Source: Paenibacillus taihuensis
Lineage (GTDB): Bacteria; Bacillota; Bacilli; Paenibacillales; Paenibacillaceae
NCBI RefSeq assembly: GCF_003386535.1
Contig: NZ_QTTN01000014.1
Coordinates: forward strand, 62,001-126,000
Direction of reading: 5' to 3'
DNA length: 64,000 nt
Positions 1 to 10,342 of the stretch are shown piece by piece. The position numbers and the translations under genes are program-made. How positions within the stretch are numbered: position 1 is the stretch's first letter; the number at the start of each line of letters is the position of its first letter. The notes under the pieces were generated by a model. That model ran no database searches. It was given only the letters and a program-made list of their open reading frames with translations, and had not been told where the DNA came from.

Positions 1-197
1 GGTTCACGATTGCATTACTATTGTTTGGCTATTCCCGCCTCGTAGAGGTGTCCCAGTTCGAGCTTGGACTTATGATGATTAAGCTCGTGACCTTGAAGGA
101 AGCCGGCTTCTTCGTTTCCGTGCTCATTCTTGGCCTGGGTACGCTGCTCGGCATATGGGGCAGTACGTTGTCAGTGCGCAAATACTTGAAAGTGTAG
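1..197 (+). CDS. ftsX: Cell-division protein FtsX, C-terminal end (partial)
   Basis: The open frame entering the window encodes a hydrophobic tail ending in the typical FtsX finish (LSVRKYLKV, stop at 195-197). A transmembrane segment rich in V, L, I and G precedes it (roughly FFVSVLILGLGTLLGIWG). FtsX is the membrane subunit of the FtsE-FtsX ABC-type complex that activates cell-wall hydrolases at the septum. The next gene, an EnvC-like M23 hydrolase, starts on the very next base. Most of the gene lies outside the window, so the assignment rests on the C-terminus and the neighbours. Confidence 0.85.
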   Translation, partial: FTIALLLFGYSRLVEVSQFELGLMMIKLVTLKEAGFFVSVLILGLGTLLGIWGSTLSVRKYLKV

Positions 198-1394
198 GTG
201 ACGGTGAGCGTGAACGCAAGCGTGAAGAAGGGACTAGTCGTCCTCGTTGTTGTACTATTCGCCGGCTATATTTTTCAACCCTATCAAGGCGAAGCTGCAT
301 CACAGCTCGACAAGATCAACCAAGAACTTGCGCAAGTTCGTAAAGAAATGAGCGCGGCAACTCATAACCGCAATCAGGCGGACAAAAACAAAGATTACGT
401 GCTCTCGATGAAAGATAAGACGGCCAAGTCGGTCAACGAGATATTGCAGCAAATTAACGATGTGAGCACGCAGCTCAATAATGTGCAGACGCAGATCGAT
501 ACGACGGAAGCGAACTTGCAGAAGGCCGGAACGGATTTGGAGGCGGCTGAGAAGCGTCTCAATACGCGCGATAAACTGCTCAAGTCGCGGATTCGTCTCA
601 TGTATACGAACGGCATGGTTTCGTATTTGGACGTGCTGCTCAGTGCGACGAGCTTCGGCGATTTCCTCGACCGGCTGGACTCGCTGAAATCGATTTTGAG
701 CCAGGACCAGGATATTCTGGAAAATCACAAGAAAGACAAAGCGACGATCGAGGTTAAGAAGAAGGAAATCGAGAAATCGCTGGGTGATGTGAAGGACATG
801 TACGGCAAGCTGGCGGATTACCATGCTCTCTTGAAGGATAAAGAGAGCGAGAAGGAAGTTATGGTACAGAAGTACAGCGAGCAGGCGGAAGAGCTCGAAG
901 AGATCAGCGATGATCAGGAAGAGATGCTCATTAAGCTGGCGAAGAAGATTTCCGACCTTGAAGAGCAGAAGCGCAAAATCAAAGTCTACTATACAGGCGG
1001 TAAGCTGGGCATGCCGCTGCATACGACTTGGCATCTGTCCTCGCCATTCGGCTACCGGATTCACCCGATTTCGGGCAAAAGAAAGCTGCACACCGGTATG
1101 GATATGGCGGCGCCAAAAGGCACGTCGATCTACGCGGCGGAGTCAGGTGTCGTAATCACCGCACGGTGGATGGGCGAGTACGGCAACTGCGTCATTATCA
1201 ATCACGGCGGCGGATTGTGGACCGTGTACGGTCATATTCGCAACGGCGGCATTATGGTCGAGGAAGGCCAAACGGTTAAGCGCGGCCAGAAGATCGCCGA
1301 GGTTGGAAGCACGGGCAATTCGACAGGCAACCACTTGCACTTCGAGGTGCGCAAGAACGAGGAAGCGGTCAATCCGGCACCTTTCTTGAAATAA
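198..1394 (+). CDS. EnvC-like murein hydrolase with C-terminal M23 peptidase domain
   Basis: 398 aa. An N-terminal hydrophobic stretch (about residues 11-28) looks like a signal peptide ending near GEAAS. A long heptad-rich coiled coil follows to about residue 265, then a LytM/M23 zinc metallopeptidase domain with the HTGMD and HLHFEV metal-binding signatures (about residues 297-391). Proteins of this build are the periplasmic or extracellular partners switched on by FtsEX; the coiled coil docks on FtsX and the M23 domain cuts peptide cross-links. GTG at 198 directly abuts the ftsX stop, consistent with translational coupling. In-frame GTGs at 204 and 210 are alternative starts. All metal ligands appear present, so this looks like an active enzyme rather than a degenerate EnvC. 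Confidence 0.88.
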   Translation: MTVSVNASVKKGLVVLVVVLFAGYIFQPYQGEAASQLDKINQELAQVRKEMSAATHNRNQADKNKDYVLSMKDKTAKSVNEILQQINDVSTQLNNVQTQIDTTEANLQKAGTDLEAAEKRLNTRDKLLKSRIRLMYTNGMVSYLDVLLSATSFGDFLDRLDSLKSILSQDQDILENHKKDKATIEVKKKEIEKSLGDVKDMYGKLADYHALLKDKESEKEVMVQKYSEQAEELEEISDDQEEMLIKLAKKISDLEEQKRKIKVYYTGGKLGMPLHTTWHLSSPFGYRIHPISGKRKLHTGMDMAAPKGTSIYAAESGVVITARWMGEYGNCVIINHGGGLWTVYGHIRNGGIMVEEGQTVKRGQKIAEVGSTGNSTGNHLHFEVRKNEEAVNPAPFLK

Positions 1395-1440
1395 ATAATG
1401 AATGCGAGTCTAGGCGATTAGGCTCTATTCAATAGACAAT

Positions 1441-1471
1441 GCCGTACCCGATGCAAATAATTGGGTACGGC
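1441..1471 (+). terminator. Hairpin after the ftsX-M23 genes
   Basis: Perfect 9-bp stem GCCGTACCC / GGGTACGGC with a 13-nt loop, about 46 bp after the M23 gene. The U-tract is weak (ttgtcg), so it may attenuate rather than fully terminate. Confidence 0.45.
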
Positions 1472-1537
1472 TTGTCGTATACTAGGGAAGTTCCGCTCAT
1501 ATGATGAGCTTGGTGCTAGGCAGAAAGGGGTGTTCAT

Positions 1538-3007
1538 GTGCAGTTCAAAGGACGGACAGTGGCGGCGTTTATCTTGCTCACGATGGCAGCTTCTGTGCTT
1601 GTAACCTTGACGGTTGCGGACCGATTCATCGCGATCGAGAGCAGCGGTACAGCGGGTGCGGCTTCAGCCGATTCGTCCGTGAGAAACGATGGATTAACCG
1701 CGAAGGAGCTCCTGAAGTTAAACACGGTGCTCAGCTTAATTGAAAGCAAATATTTTCGCGAAGTGGATCGGACGAAGGTGCTCGACGGCGCTGTGAACGG
1801 AATGATGGAGGCGCTTGGCGATCCCTATTCGGTTTATATGCAGAAGGAAGTGGCACGGCACTTCTCGGAGTCGATCGAAGGGTCGTTTACCGGCATTGGG
1901 GCTGGTGTACAGCTGAAGGATGGCAAAATCACGGTGGAATCCGCGATTAAGGGATCCCCGGCAGAGCGGGCAGGCGTACTGCCAAACGATGTGCTCCTGA
2001 AGGTGAACGGGGAGTCGCTCTCCGGCGTATCGCTGAACGATGCGGTATCGAAGATTCGCGGGCCGAAGGGGACGAAGGTGAAGCTCGTGATCGAGCGGGC
2101 AGGGCATTCGCAGCCGCTGCAGCTGACAATTGTGCGGGACGATATCGATTATGAGACGGTCTATGCGCATCTGCGCGACGATGGCGTCGGCGTCATTGAG
2201 ATTCGCCAATTCTCGCTGAATACGGGCGATCGGTTCGCGGAAGAATTGGCCAAGCTTGAGCAGCAGCATATGAAGGCGCTCGTTATCGATGTGCGCGGCA
2301 ACCCTGGCGGCGTACTGCCAATCGTCGTATCGGTCGCGCAGCCGTTCGTACCGAAAGGCGAGCCGATCGTACAAGTTGAAGATAAGACCGGCCATCGCGA
2401 GAAGACGTTGTCGCTTGGGACAGGCAAGAGCTATCCCGTTGCGGTGCTGATGAACAAAGGCAGCGCAAGCGCATCGGAAGTGCTCGCGGGCGCGCTGAAG
2501 GAAGAAGCGCATGCGGTGCTTGTTGGCGAGAAGTCCTTCGGCAAAGGGACGGTTCAAGTGAGCTATGACAAGGCGCTTGCAGACGGCAGTCTGGTCAAGA
2601 TGACGATTGCGAAGTGGCTGACTCCGCTTGGCAATTGGGTGCATGAGAAAGGGCTGACGCCGGACGTCGAGGTGCTTCCGCCGGACTATTACACGGTCGC
2701 GCGTCTCGATAAGACGAAGACACTCGCGCCGGATACGATCGACGACAATACGAAGAGTCTGCAAATCATGCTTTCGGGACTCGGGTACAAGACCGATCGC
2801 AAAGACGGTTATTACAGCAAGGTGACGGAGCAGAGTGTTGAGGCTTTCCAGAAGAAAGCGGGTCTCCCTGTTACCGGATTCACCGATAAATCGACGGCGG
2901 AGAAGCTGGAGCAACAGCTTGTTCAGAAAATCCGTGATGAAGCGACCGATACGCAGCTTCAGAAAGCGGTCAGCGTATTGAAGCAGAAGCTCGGCACATC
3001 CAAATAA
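1538..3007 (+). CDS. ctpB: Carboxyl-terminal processing protease CtpB (S41)
   Basis: 489 aa, GTG start after a purine-rich AAAGGGG. In order: an N-terminal signal anchor (about residues 5-28); an S41 N-terminal helical region; a PDZ domain (about 110-190, around GIGAGVQLKDGKITVESA); and the S41 protease core. The core carries the catalytic Ser in KGSASASEVLAGALKE and the Lys in GEKSFGKGTVQ. A peptidoglycan-binding PGB1-like domain lies at the C-terminus (about 405-470). The family cleaves exported proteins in the cell envelope; Bacillus CtpB processes SpoIVFA during sporulation. Its position between the ftsEX block and minJ is the Bacillales arrangement. Closely related CtpA is the alternative name. 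Confidence 0.9.
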   Translation: MQFKGRTVAAFILLTMAASVLVTLTVADRFIAIESSGTAGAASADSSVRNDGLTAKELLKLNTVLSLIESKYFREVDRTKVLDGAVNGMMEALGDPYSVYMQKEVARHFSESIEGSFTGIGAGVQLKDGKITVESAIKGSPAERAGVLPNDVLLKVNGESLSGVSLNDAVSKIRGPKGTKVKLVIERAGHSQPLQLTIVRDDIDYETVYAHLRDDGVGVIEIRQFSLNTGDRFAEELAKLEQQHMKALVIDVRGNPGGVLPIVVSVAQPFVPKGEPIVQVEDKTGHREKTLSLGTGKSYPVAVLMNKGSASASEVLAGALKEEAHAVLVGEKSFGKGTVQVSYDKALADGSLVKMTIAKWLTPLGNWVHEKGLTPDVEVLPPDYYTVARLDKTKTLAPDTIDDNTKSLQIMLSGLGYKTDRKDGYYSKVTEQSVEAFQKKAGLPVTGFTDKSTAEKLEQQLVQKIRDEATDTQLQKAVSVLKQKLGTSK

Positions 3008-3045
3008 AGGGTTTGCAGGAGATTGCGGCATCGATGTCGAATAGG

Positions 3046-3083
3046 AAGAAGGTTAGCTCCCTGATGGGGGCGCCTTCTTTTTC
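3046..3083 (+). terminator. Rho-independent terminator after ctpB
   Basis: GC-rich stem AAGAAGG...CCTTCTT with inner pairing AGCtCCC/GGGgGC, followed by a T run, just before the next gene. Confidence 0.7.
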
Positions 3084-3104
3084 TAGTTAAGGGAGTGATA
3101 AGCG

Positions 3105-4427
3105 TTGGATGCAGTTTTACAATTGCTTCGCCTGGCAGGGTCGGCGGCGGTCGGACTTTTACTATCCCCATTTTATTATGTAGCAGTGCTGCTCATCATG
3201 CTTCAATATATGCGTCAAACAAGGCTGGAACGGAAGCTGTTCCACGTACGGCTTCGCGCCTGGCCGAATCAATTGTTCCGAACGATGCTGGCTGGACTCG
3301 TCGTTGGTGTCGTCATGACCTTAGCCGGACTGTTCCTCGGTGTAACGATTACCGGAGAATCGGTGCTATGGATGTGGGGAACGGCGGCTGTGCTGGTGCT
3401 CATACGTGTGCGATATTTATGCTTCGCCTATAGCGTAGGCGTGCTTGGCGTATTGCAATGGATTATCGGATGGACGACGTTGGCTGACCGAACGGATTGG
3501 CTCGGCTCTGCTGCGAGTTCGCTAGCAAGTCTTGATATTCCGGGGCTGCTCGTGCTTGTGGCGCTCATGCATCTGGCGGAAGCGCTGCTCGTTCGCTGGC
3601 AGGGCGATCGGTTCGCGAGCCCGGTATTCTTGGAAGGCAAACGTGGCAAAATCGTCGGCGGCTACACACTGCAAGGTTACTGGCCGGTACCGATGCTGAT
3701 GCTGGTGCCTGCTGCGGCGGGCAGCGGCACGGATCTGTCGCTGCCATGGTCGATGCTGCTTGGCGACAGCGCCAATTGGAGCTCGATGATCGGGTTCCCG
3801 ATGATGATCGGCTTCAGTGAACTTACGCGCAGCCTGCTGCCTGCGGTAAAGGCGCGCAGTGCGGCGAAAGGGCTGCTGATCTATGGACTTGGCGTAGGCA
3901 TCGTCGCCGTGCTCGCTTCATTCTGGCCGGCGCTTACGCTGGCAGGTGCGCTCTGCGCGCTTGTGCTGCACGAGGCTCTCGTGGCGATCAGCTACTTCTC
4001 GGAAGAAACGAGCCCGCCGTATTATGTGCATAATGACCAGGGCTTGCGTGTGCTAGCTGTTATTCCGGGCACGCCGGCTGAAGCAATGGGCATTCTGTCT
4101 GGCGAAGTGCTGCACAAGGTCAATGGTGCTCGAGTGCGTACGAAGGAAGAACTATACGCAGCGCTGCATATCAATTCGGCGTTCTGCAAGCTTGAGGTGC
4201 TGAATCACGAAGGGCAGATCAAGTTCGTGCAGCGGGCACGTTATGCGGGCGAGCATCATCAGCTCGGCGTCGTGCTCTCCCCGGACGATAAGGCGGATCG
4301 GTACGCAGTGGCGTCGCCTGCTTCGCTATTCGACCTGTTCCGTCAGAGTCGTGCAGCGAAATCACGTCAGGCTGGTGTGCCTGCGGCATCAGCGACATCT
4401 GCATCTACGACTACGACACCGTTATAA
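3105..4427 (+). CDS. minJ: MinJ-like polytopic membrane protein with C-terminal PDZ domain
   Basis: 440 aa, TTG start with GGGAGTG upstream. The first ~285 residues contain several hydrophobic segments (near residues 10-32, 60-82, 85-130, 145-165, 190-212, 260-285). A PDZ-like domain follows (about 305-375, DQGLRVLAVIPGTPAEAMGI onward) and then a low-complexity Ser/Thr/Ala tail. In Bacillus, MinJ links DivIVA to MinD at division sites and has exactly this build. The gene also sits between ctpB and uvrB as in B. subtilis, apart from the missing swrA. The identification rests on architecture plus synteny; 'PDZ domain membrane protein' is the conservative name. Confidence 0.75.
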   Translation: MDAVLQLLRLAGSAAVGLLLSPFYYVAVLLIMLQYMRQTRLERKLFHVRLRAWPNQLFRTMLAGLVVGVVMTLAGLFLGVTITGESVLWMWGTAAVLVLIRVRYLCFAYSVGVLGVLQWIIGWTTLADRTDWLGSAASSLASLDIPGLLVLVALMHLAEALLVRWQGDRFASPVFLEGKRGKIVGGYTLQGYWPVPMLMLVPAAAGSGTDLSLPWSMLLGDSANWSSMIGFPMMIGFSELTRSLLPAVKARSAAKGLLIYGLGVGIVAVLASFWPALTLAGALCALVLHEALVAISYFSEETSPPYYVHNDQGLRVLAVIPGTPAEAMGILSGEVLHKVNGARVRTKEELYAALHINSAFCKLEVLNHEGQIKFVQRARYAGEHHQLGVVLSPDDKADRYAVASPASLFDLFRQSRAAKSRQAGVPAASATSASTTTTPL

Positions 4428-4433
4428 TGAATG

Positions 4434-4481
4434 AAACATCCCGGAACCGCTATAGGCTGGCGGTTTCGGGATGTTTTTTTG
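4434..4481 (+). terminator. Strong terminator after minJ
   Basis: Stem AACATCCCGGAACCGC / GCGGTTTCGGGATGTT with a ~9-nt loop, followed by a T7 run. Confidence 0.9.
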
Positions 4482-4513
4482 TGCATTCATGGACAGGAAG
4501 GTATAACCTTTCA

Positions 4514-4542
4514 TTGCATCGGCTGTCGTGAATCGGTATAAT
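4514..4542 (+). promoter_or_regulatory. SigA-type promoter of uvrB-uvrA
   Basis: -35 TTGCAT (4514-4519), 17-nt spacer, -10 TATAAT (4537-4542). It lies directly after the minJ terminator and ~145 bp before the uvrB start, so uvrBA form their own transcription unit. Confidence 0.75.
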
Positions 4543-4553
4543 AAATACATTAT

Positions 4554-4569
4554 GGGAACACATATTCTT
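4554..4569 (+). promoter_or_regulatory. Candidate LexA (DinR) box
   Basis: GGGAACACATATTCT contains the GAAC-N4-RTTC pattern of the Gram-positive SOS box (consensus GAAC-N4-GTTC, here with one deviation). It begins about 12 bp after the -10 hexamer, where LexA binding would block the polymerase. uvrBA are SOS genes in Bacillus, which supports the call. Confidence 0.5.
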
Positions 4570-4687
4570 ATGTGTTATGCATGGGATGAAATTTGGTTGC
4601 TGTGGAATCTATTTTTTCCGTGCATATTGGGCATACATTTAATAGAACTTATTCATAGAAGACGTAGGATTGGGGTGTAGGAACAAG

Positions 4688-6691
4688 ATGAGTGAGCAAC
4701 AAGGCGGGGGCAAACTCTTCGAACTGAAGTCGGAGTACCGGCCGCAGGGCGACCAGCCTAAAGCGATTGAGCAGCTGACGGAAGGCGTGGAAGCAGGTGC
4801 CCGCTATCAGACGCTGCTTGGCGCAACAGGAACAGGTAAAACGTATACGATTGCGAACACGATTGCGAAGCTGAACCGGCCGACGCTCGTTATTGCGCAT
4901 AACAAGACGCTTGCGGCGCAGCTGTGCAGCGAGTTCAAGGAGTTTTTCCCGGACAACGCGGTCTCTTATTTCGTCAGCTATTATGATTATTATCAGCCGG
5001 AAGCCTACATCCCGTCCTCGGATACCTTTATCGAGAAAGATTCGAGCATTAACGATGAGATCGATAAGCTGCGCCACTCGGCAACAAGTTCGTTGTTCGA
5101 GCGACGCGACGTGATTATCGTAGCAAGCGTCTCCTGCATCTACGGTCTTGGTTCTCCAATGGAGTACGGGAAGCTCGTACTAAGTTTGCGCGTCGGGATG
5201 GAGAAGTCACGGGACGCTATTCTTCATAAGCTTGTCGATATTCAGTACCAACGGAATGATATTAGTTTTACGCGGGGAACGTTCCGCGTGCGCGGCGATA
5301 TTATCGAGATTTTCCCGGTGGCGAACAATGAGCGTGCTATGCGCGTCGAGCTGTTCGGCGATGAGATTGAACGGATTACGGAAATTGACGTGCTGACAGG
5401 CGAGATTGTCGGCGAACGCGATCATGTCGCGATCTTCCCGGCGTCTCACTTCGTTACGCATGAAGACACGATGAAGGTCGCGCTGAAGCACATTGAAGCC
5501 GAGTTGGAAGAGCGGCTCGCGGAACTGCACGAGCAAGGCAAGCTGCTTGAAGCGCAGCGGCTGGAGCAGCGGACGCGCTACGATCTTGAGATGATGGCAG
5601 AGATGGGCTTCTGCAGCGGTATTGAGAACTACTCGGGACCGCTCACATTCCGTGAGCGCGGTGCGACGCCTTATACGCTGATGGACTACTTCCCGGATGA
5701 TATGCTGGTTGTTATCGACGAGTCGCACGTTACGATTCCGCAGATTCGGGCGATGTACAACGGTGACCGTGCGCGTAAAGAAGTGCTCGTGGAGCACGGC
5801 TTCCGTCTGCCTTCCGCGATGGACAACAGACCGCTTCGCTTCGAGGAGTTCGAAAATAAAGTGAAGCAGGCCATCTACGTATCGGCAACGCCAGGTCCAT
5901 ATGAGCTGGAACAGTGCCCGACAATGGTGGAGCAGATTATTCGTCCGACAGGCTTGCTCGATCCGATTATCGAAGTGCGCAAGACGAAGGGGCAGATCGA
6001 TGATTTGCTCGTCGAGATTCGCGACCGGATCGCGAAGGATGAGCGTGTGCTCGTAACGACGCTGACGAAGAAGATGTCCGAGGACCTTACGGATTACTTG
6101 AAGGATGTCGGCATTAAGGTCCGCTATTTGCACTCGGATATTAAGACGCTGGAACGTCTAGCGATTCTGCGTGACCTGCGGATGGGCGTATTCCATGTGC
6201 TCGTCGGCATTAACTTGCTGCGGGAAGGGCTCGACTTGCCGGAGGTTTCCCTCGTCTCCATCCTCGATGCGGATAAGGAAGGGTTCCTCCGCTCCGAGCG
6301 CTCGCTGATTCAGACAATCGGGCGTGCGGCGCGTAACTCGGAAGGCCGCGTCATTATGTATGCGGATAAGATCACGGATTCGATGGAGAAGGCGATTGGC
6401 GAGACGGAGCGACGCCGCACGATTCAAATTGCTTATAATGAGGCGCACGGCATTACGCCGCAGACGATCCGCAAGAAGGTGCATGACGTTATCGAGGCGA
6501 CGAAGGTTGCCGAACAGAAGAGCGAGTACCTCACCGGCGTCGGCGTCGAGAAGATGTCGAAGAAGGAGCGCCAAGCGCTTGTTCAGCGCCTAGAGGCCGA
6601 GATGAAGGAAGCGGCGAAGGGCCTCCAGTTCGAGCGTGCGGCAGAACTGCGCGATGCGCTGCTTGAGCTGAAAGCGGAGCTGGGGATGTAA
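4688..6691 (+). CDS. uvrB: Excinuclease ABC subunit B
   Basis: 667 aa from ATG 4688. An in-frame TTG at 4670 is possible, but the GGGGTG at 4671-4676 serves the ATG. Helicase motif I GATGTGKT, the DNA-gripping beta-hairpin [14 protein letters not shown], motif II DESHV, helicase motifs through [12 protein letters not shown] and QTIGRAARN, and a C-terminal UVR domain ([16 protein letters not shown]) that binds UvrC are all visible. UvrB receives damaged DNA from UvrA and recruits UvrC for incision. Length and domain order are normal. It is cotranscribed with uvrA 35 bp downstream. Confidence 0.98.
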   Translation: MSEQQGGGKLFELKSEYRPQGDQPKAIEQLTEGVEAGARYQTLLGATGTGKTYTIANTIAKLNRPTLVIAHNKTLAAQLCSEFKEFFPDNAVSYFVSYYDYYQPEAYIPSSDTFIEKDSSINDEIDKLRHSATSSLFERRDVIIVASVSCIYGLGSPMEYGKLVLSLRVGMEKSRDAILHKLVDIQYQRNDISFTRGTFRVRGDIIEIFPVANNERAMRVELFGDEIERITEIDVLTGEIVGERDHVAIFPASHFVTHEDTMKVALKHIEAELEERLAELHEQGKLLEAQRLEQRTRYDLEMMAEMGFCSGIENYSGPLTFRERGATPYTLMDYFPDDMLVVIDESHVTIPQIRAMYNGDRARKEVLVEHGFRLPSAMDNRPLRFEEFENKVKQAIYVSATPGPYELEQCPTMVEQIIRPTGLLDPIIEVRKTKGQIDDLLVEIRDRIAKDERVLVTTLTKKMSEDLTDYLKDVGIKVRYLHSDIKTLERLAILRDLRMGVFHVLVGINLLREGLDLPEVSLVSILDADKEGFLRSERSLIQTIGRAARNSEGRVIMYADKITDSMEKAIGETERRRTIQIAYNEAHGITPQTIRKKVHDVIEATKVAEQKSEYLTGVGVEKMSKKERQALVQRLEAEMKEAAKGLQFERAAELRDALLELKAELGM

Positions 6692-6726
6692 GAATAGTAG
6701 AAGTTTCCTTTGGGAGGATTAAATAA

Positions 6727-9615
6727 ATGGCTAGTGATTCGATCGTAATCAAAGGGGCGCGAGCCCATAATCTCAAAAACATCGATGTGACGATTCCGCG
6801 TGATAAGTTCGTCGTTCTGACGGGACTTAGCGGCTCGGGTAAGTCGTCGCTTGCGTTCGACACGATCTATGCAGAAGGGCAGCGCCGTTACGTCGAATCG
6901 CTCTCTGCCTATGCACGTCAGTTCCTTGGGCAGATGGAGAAGCCGGATGTGGACTCCATTGACGGTTTGTCGCCGGCGATCTCGATCGACCAGAAGACGA
7001 CGAGCCGTAACCCGCGTTCGACCGTCGGTACGGTAACGGAGATCTATGACTATTTGCGTCTGTTGTTCGCGCGTGTCGGCAAGCCGCATTGCCCGGACCA
7101 CGGCATCGAGATTACATCTCAGACGATCGAGCAGATGGTCGATCGGATTATGGAATATCCAGAGCGGACGAAGCTGCAAATTCTTGCACCGATCGTATCG
7201 GGCCGTAAGGGCGAGCATACGAAGCTGTTGGCTGATGTGCAGAAGCAAGGCTTCGTACGTGTCCGCGTAAACGGCGAACTGCGCGAGCTTAGCGAGAAGA
7301 TTGAGCTTGAGAAGAACAAGAAGCATAACATCGAGGTCGTCGTGGACCGGATCGTCGTGAAGAGCGATATTCACAGCCGCCTCGCGGACTCGCTGGAGAC
7401 GGCAACGAAGCTGTCCGGCGGTCAAGTCATCGTAGACGTGATGGAGAAGGAAGAGCTGCTGTTCAGCTCGAACTTGGCATGTCCGGTGTGCGGCTTCAGT
7501 ATCGATGAGCTGGCACCGCGGATGTTCTCGTTCAACAGTCCATACGGCGCTTGCCCGGACTGTGATGGTCTTGGCGCGAAGATGATCGTTGACCCTGACT
7601 TGCTCGTTCCGGATGCCTCGAAATCGATTGAAGAAGGCGCATTTGAAGCGTGGGCAGGAAGTACGTCGAACTATTATCCGCAGTTTCTGGAGGCGGTCTG
7701 TCTTCACTACGGCATTCCGCGGGATGTGCCTGTGAGCGAACTGACAGCAGAGCATATGAAGAAGTTGATGTACGGCACTGGCGGCGAGCGTGTTCGTTTC
7801 CGTTATGAGAATGACTTCGGCCATTCCAAGGATGCATATGTTCCTTTCGAAGGTATCGTGAACAACCTGGAGCGTCGTTACCGGGAGACGGGTTCTGATG
7901 GCATCCGCGAGCATATCGAGAACTACATGAGCGCGAAGCCATGCGGCGGCTGTAAAGGCCACCGTCTGAAGAAGGAGAGTCTGGCGGTCACGATCGGCAG
8001 CCAAAATATCTCGTATGTGACGTCCCTCTCGATTGGTGAGGCGGATCGGTTCTTCAACGGGCTGGAGCTAAGTGAGAAGGAGCGCCTGATCGCTCATCTC
8101 ATTCTGAAAGAAATCAACAGCCGTCTTGGCTTCCTCGTCAACGTCGGCTTGGAATACTTGTCGCTGAACCGCGCGGCGGGCACGCTCTCCGGCGGCGAGG
8201 CGCAGCGGATTCGTCTGGCGACGCAGATCGGCTCCAGTCTGATGGGCGTTCTGTACATCTTGGACGAACCGAGCATCGGCTTGCACCAGCGCGATAATGA
8301 CAAGCTCATTCAGACGCTGGAGCATATGCGCGATCTCGGCAATACGCTCATCGTCGTTGAGCATGACGAAGATACGATGCTCGCATCCGACTATATAATC
8401 GACATCGGCCCAGGCGCTGGTATTCATGGCGGCCAAGTTGTCTCCATGGGCACGCCGGCAGAGGTTATGGCGGACGAGCAATCGCTCACTGGCGCCTACC
8501 TGAGCGGCCGCAAGTTCATTCCGGTGCCGCTGAAGCGTCGCGAGACGAGCGACAAGTGGCTGGAGGTTCGCGGCGCGAAGGAGAACAACCTGCGTAACGT
8601 GAATGCGAAGATCCCGCTCGGCGTATTTACGGCGGTTACTGGCGTATCCGGCTCTGGTAAGTCGACGCTCATTAATGAGATTCTGTTCAAGACACTGGCG
8701 CGCGACTTGAACAAAGCGAAGGTGCGTCCAGGCGAGCACAAGGAAATCCGCGGTCTCGAGCATATCGAGAAGGTCATCGATATCGACCAATCGCCGATCG
8801 GACGTACACCGCGCTCGAACCCGGCGACATATACCGGCGTCTTTGACGACATCCGCGATCTGTACGCGTCGACGAACGAAGCGAAGGTGCGCGGCTACAA
8901 GAAAGGTCGTTTCAGCTTCAACGTGAAGGGCGGCCGCTGCGAGTCTTGCCGCGGCGACGGCATTATTAAGATTGAGATGCACTTCCTGCCGGACGTCTAT
9001 GTACCGTGCGAGATTTGCAAAGGCAAGCGTTATAACCGCGAGACGCTTGACGTGAAATATAAAGGCAAGAGCATCGCCGAGCTGCTCGAGATGACGATCG
9101 AGGACGCATGCGAGTTCTTCCGCAATGTGCCGCGTATCCACCGCAAGCTGCAGACGCTGCTTGACGTAGGTCTTGGCTATATGAACCTCGGACAGCCGGC
9201 AACGACGCTGTCCGGCGGTGAAGCGCAGCGCGTGAAGCTGGCGGCAGAGCTGTACCGCCGCAGCACGGGCAAGATGCTCTATATCCTCGACGAGCCGACG
9301 ACCGGCCTCCACGTCGATGATATCGACCGTTTGCTCGTCGTGCTGCACCGCCTCGTCGACTCCGGCGAGAGCGTGCTCGTCATCGAGCATAACCTCGATG
9401 TTATTAAGACGGCCGACTACCTGCTCGATCTCGGGCCTGAAGGCGGCAACGGCGGCGGTACGATTGTGGCGACAGGTACGCCTGAAGCCGTCGTGAAAGT
9501 ACAAGGCTCCTATACGGGCCGCTACTTGAAGCCGATTCTTGAGCGCGACCGTGAGCGTACTATTGCGCAGCAGCGTGAAGTAGAGCAGGTAGCTGCCGCA
9601 GCGATCGAGAACTAA
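6727..9615 (+). CDS. uvrA: Excinuclease ABC subunit A
   Basis: 962 aa, ATG preceded by GGGAGGAT. Tandem ABC ATPase protein: Walker A sites GLSGSGKSS (near residue 35) and GVSGSGKST (near 640), two LSGGEAQR signature motifs, and two zinc modules (CPVCG...CPDCDG and CESCRGDG...CEICKGKR). UvrA dimer scans DNA for bulky lesions and loads UvrB. The normal full length and intact motifs indicate a functional gene. The last ~25 residues are a non-conserved tail. Confidence 0.98.
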   Translation: MASDSIVIKGARAHNLKNIDVTIPRDKFVVLTGLSGSGKSSLAFDTIYAEGQRRYVESLSAYARQFLGQMEKPDVDSIDGLSPAISIDQKTTSRNPRSTVGTVTEIYDYLRLLFARVGKPHCPDHGIEITSQTIEQMVDRIMEYPERTKLQILAPIVSGRKGEHTKLLADVQKQGFVRVRVNGELRELSEKIELEKNKKHNIEVVVDRIVVKSDIHSRLADSLETATKLSGGQVIVDVMEKEELLFSSNLACPVCGFSIDELAPRMFSFNSPYGACPDCDGLGAKMIVDPDLLVPDASKSIEEGAFEAWAGSTSNYYPQFLEAVCLHYGIPRDVPVSELTAEHMKKLMYGTGGERVRFRYENDFGHSKDAYVPFEGIVNNLERRYRETGSDGIREHIENYMSAKPCGGCKGHRLKKESLAVTIGSQNISYVTSLSIGEADRFFNGLELSEKERLIAHLILKEINSRLGFLVNVGLEYLSLNRAAGTLSGGEAQRIRLATQIGSSLMGVLYILDEPSIGLHQRDNDKLIQTLEHMRDLGNTLIVVEHDEDTMLASDYIIDIGPGAGIHGGQVVSMGTPAEVMADEQSLTGAYLSGRKFIPVPLKRRETSDKWLEVRGAKENNLRNVNAKIPLGVFTAVTGVSGSGKSTLINEILFKTLARDLNKAKVRPGEHKEIRGLEHIEKVIDIDQSPIGRTPRSNPATYTGVFDDIRDLYASTNEAKVRGYKKGRFSFNVKGGRCESCRGDGIIKIEMHFLPDVYVPCEICKGKRYNRETLDVKYKGKSIAELLEMTIEDACEFFRNVPRIHRKLQTLLDVGLGYMNLGQPATTLSGGEAQRVKLAAELYRRSTGKMLYILDEPTTGLHVDDIDRLLVVLHRLVDSGESVLVIEHNLDVIKTADYLLDLGPEGGNGGGTIVATGTPEAVVKVQGSYTGRYLKPILERDRERTIAQQREVEQVAAAAIEN

Positions 9616-9626
9616 ACGTAATGAAT

Positions 9627-9684
9627 AAGCCCTTCCGGATCACGACTTCTGATGAAAGTCGTGCGGCCGGAAGGGCTTTTCTTT
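9627..9684 (+). terminator. Terminator of the uvrBA operon
   Basis: Long stem AAGCCCTTCCGG / CCGGAAGGGCTT enclosing a second small hairpin (cacgact/agtcgtg), then TTTTCTTTT. Confidence 0.9.
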
Positions 9685-9773
9685 TGCTGCAACTTTTGTC
9701 CAGCAATGACCGTCATGGAGGGCGAGGTAAATATTGCACGGTACATAGAGGCATAAGGAGGACTCATCCTACT

Positions 9774-10283
9774 ATGAAACGGACTAAAGTTATTTGCGCA
9801 GCAGTGGCGGCATTAACCTTATTTGCTCTTCTAGAAGGGGCTATTGCAGTTCCAGCTCATGCGGCAGAGGCAAAGCAGGCACCGTCGTCAGTTATGATTG
9901 TGAATACAGATGGAACTAAGTCAAGGGTAGCAGCTAGTGAGTATGTAATCGAGAACGGTGTTCTGATGGTGGCTCCGTCCTATGTGAATTTTCCGTTCGT
10001 TGTTGCAGCCAAAGGAATCGGATTCGGGCCTGAAGCGAAGACACTCAACGTGCTCAGGTTCGATCTCAGTGTAATCGGCGAGAAATCGCCAGGTTTCTCG
10101 ATCAAGCTGGGGGAGAAGGAGTTCGCGGACCATTCGCTCGGCAAGACGTTACACATCTCGCAGCCAGCTCTCGCAAGGGGCGGGCATATCTACTTGCCGC
10201 TTCGAACGATCTCGGAAGCTTACGGATACGTTGTGGATTACGCGAAGCAGGAAGGTGTGATCACAATCAGCATCCACAAATAA
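9774..10283 (+). CDS. Secreted protein with copper-amine-oxidase N-terminal-like (stalk) domain
   Basis: 169 aa from ATG 9774, chosen for the perfectly placed AAGGAGG upstream. A signal peptide (about residues 1-30, cleavage near AHAAEA) is followed by beta-rich sequence. The end, GGHIYLPLRTISEAYGYVVDY...GVITISIHK, is the hallmark of the copper-amine-oxidase N1 'stalk' domain, very common in secreted Paenibacillus proteins. No catalytic residues are visible and a structural surface role is likely but unproven. It is a single gene between two terminators. Confidence 0.7.
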   Translation: MKRTKVICAAVAALTLFALLEGAIAVPAHAAEAKQAPSSVMIVNTDGTKSRVAASEYVIENGVLMVAPSYVNFPFVVAAKGIGFGPEAKTLNVLRFDLSVIGEKSPGFSIKLGEKEFADHSLGKTLHISQPALARGGHIYLPLRTISEAYGYVVDYAKQEGVITISIHK

Positions 10284-10292
10284 TGAAACAAC

Positions 10293-10337
10293 AAAGGGGC
10301 TGCATCATCTCACTTAAGAGATCGTGCAGCCCCTTAC
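10293..10337. terminator. Bidirectional terminator
   Basis: Stem AAGGGGCTGCA / TGCAGCCCCTT between the convergent stalk-domain gene and the reductase gene; A-rich on the left and T-containing on the right, so it can serve both. Confidence 0.75.
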
Positions 10338-10342
10338 ATGTA

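Noticed and set aside
8068-9504. A 478-codon minus-strand frame
   Set aside because: Lies wholly inside uvrA; Arg/Leu/Ala-rich composition is typical of a GC-rich shadow frame.
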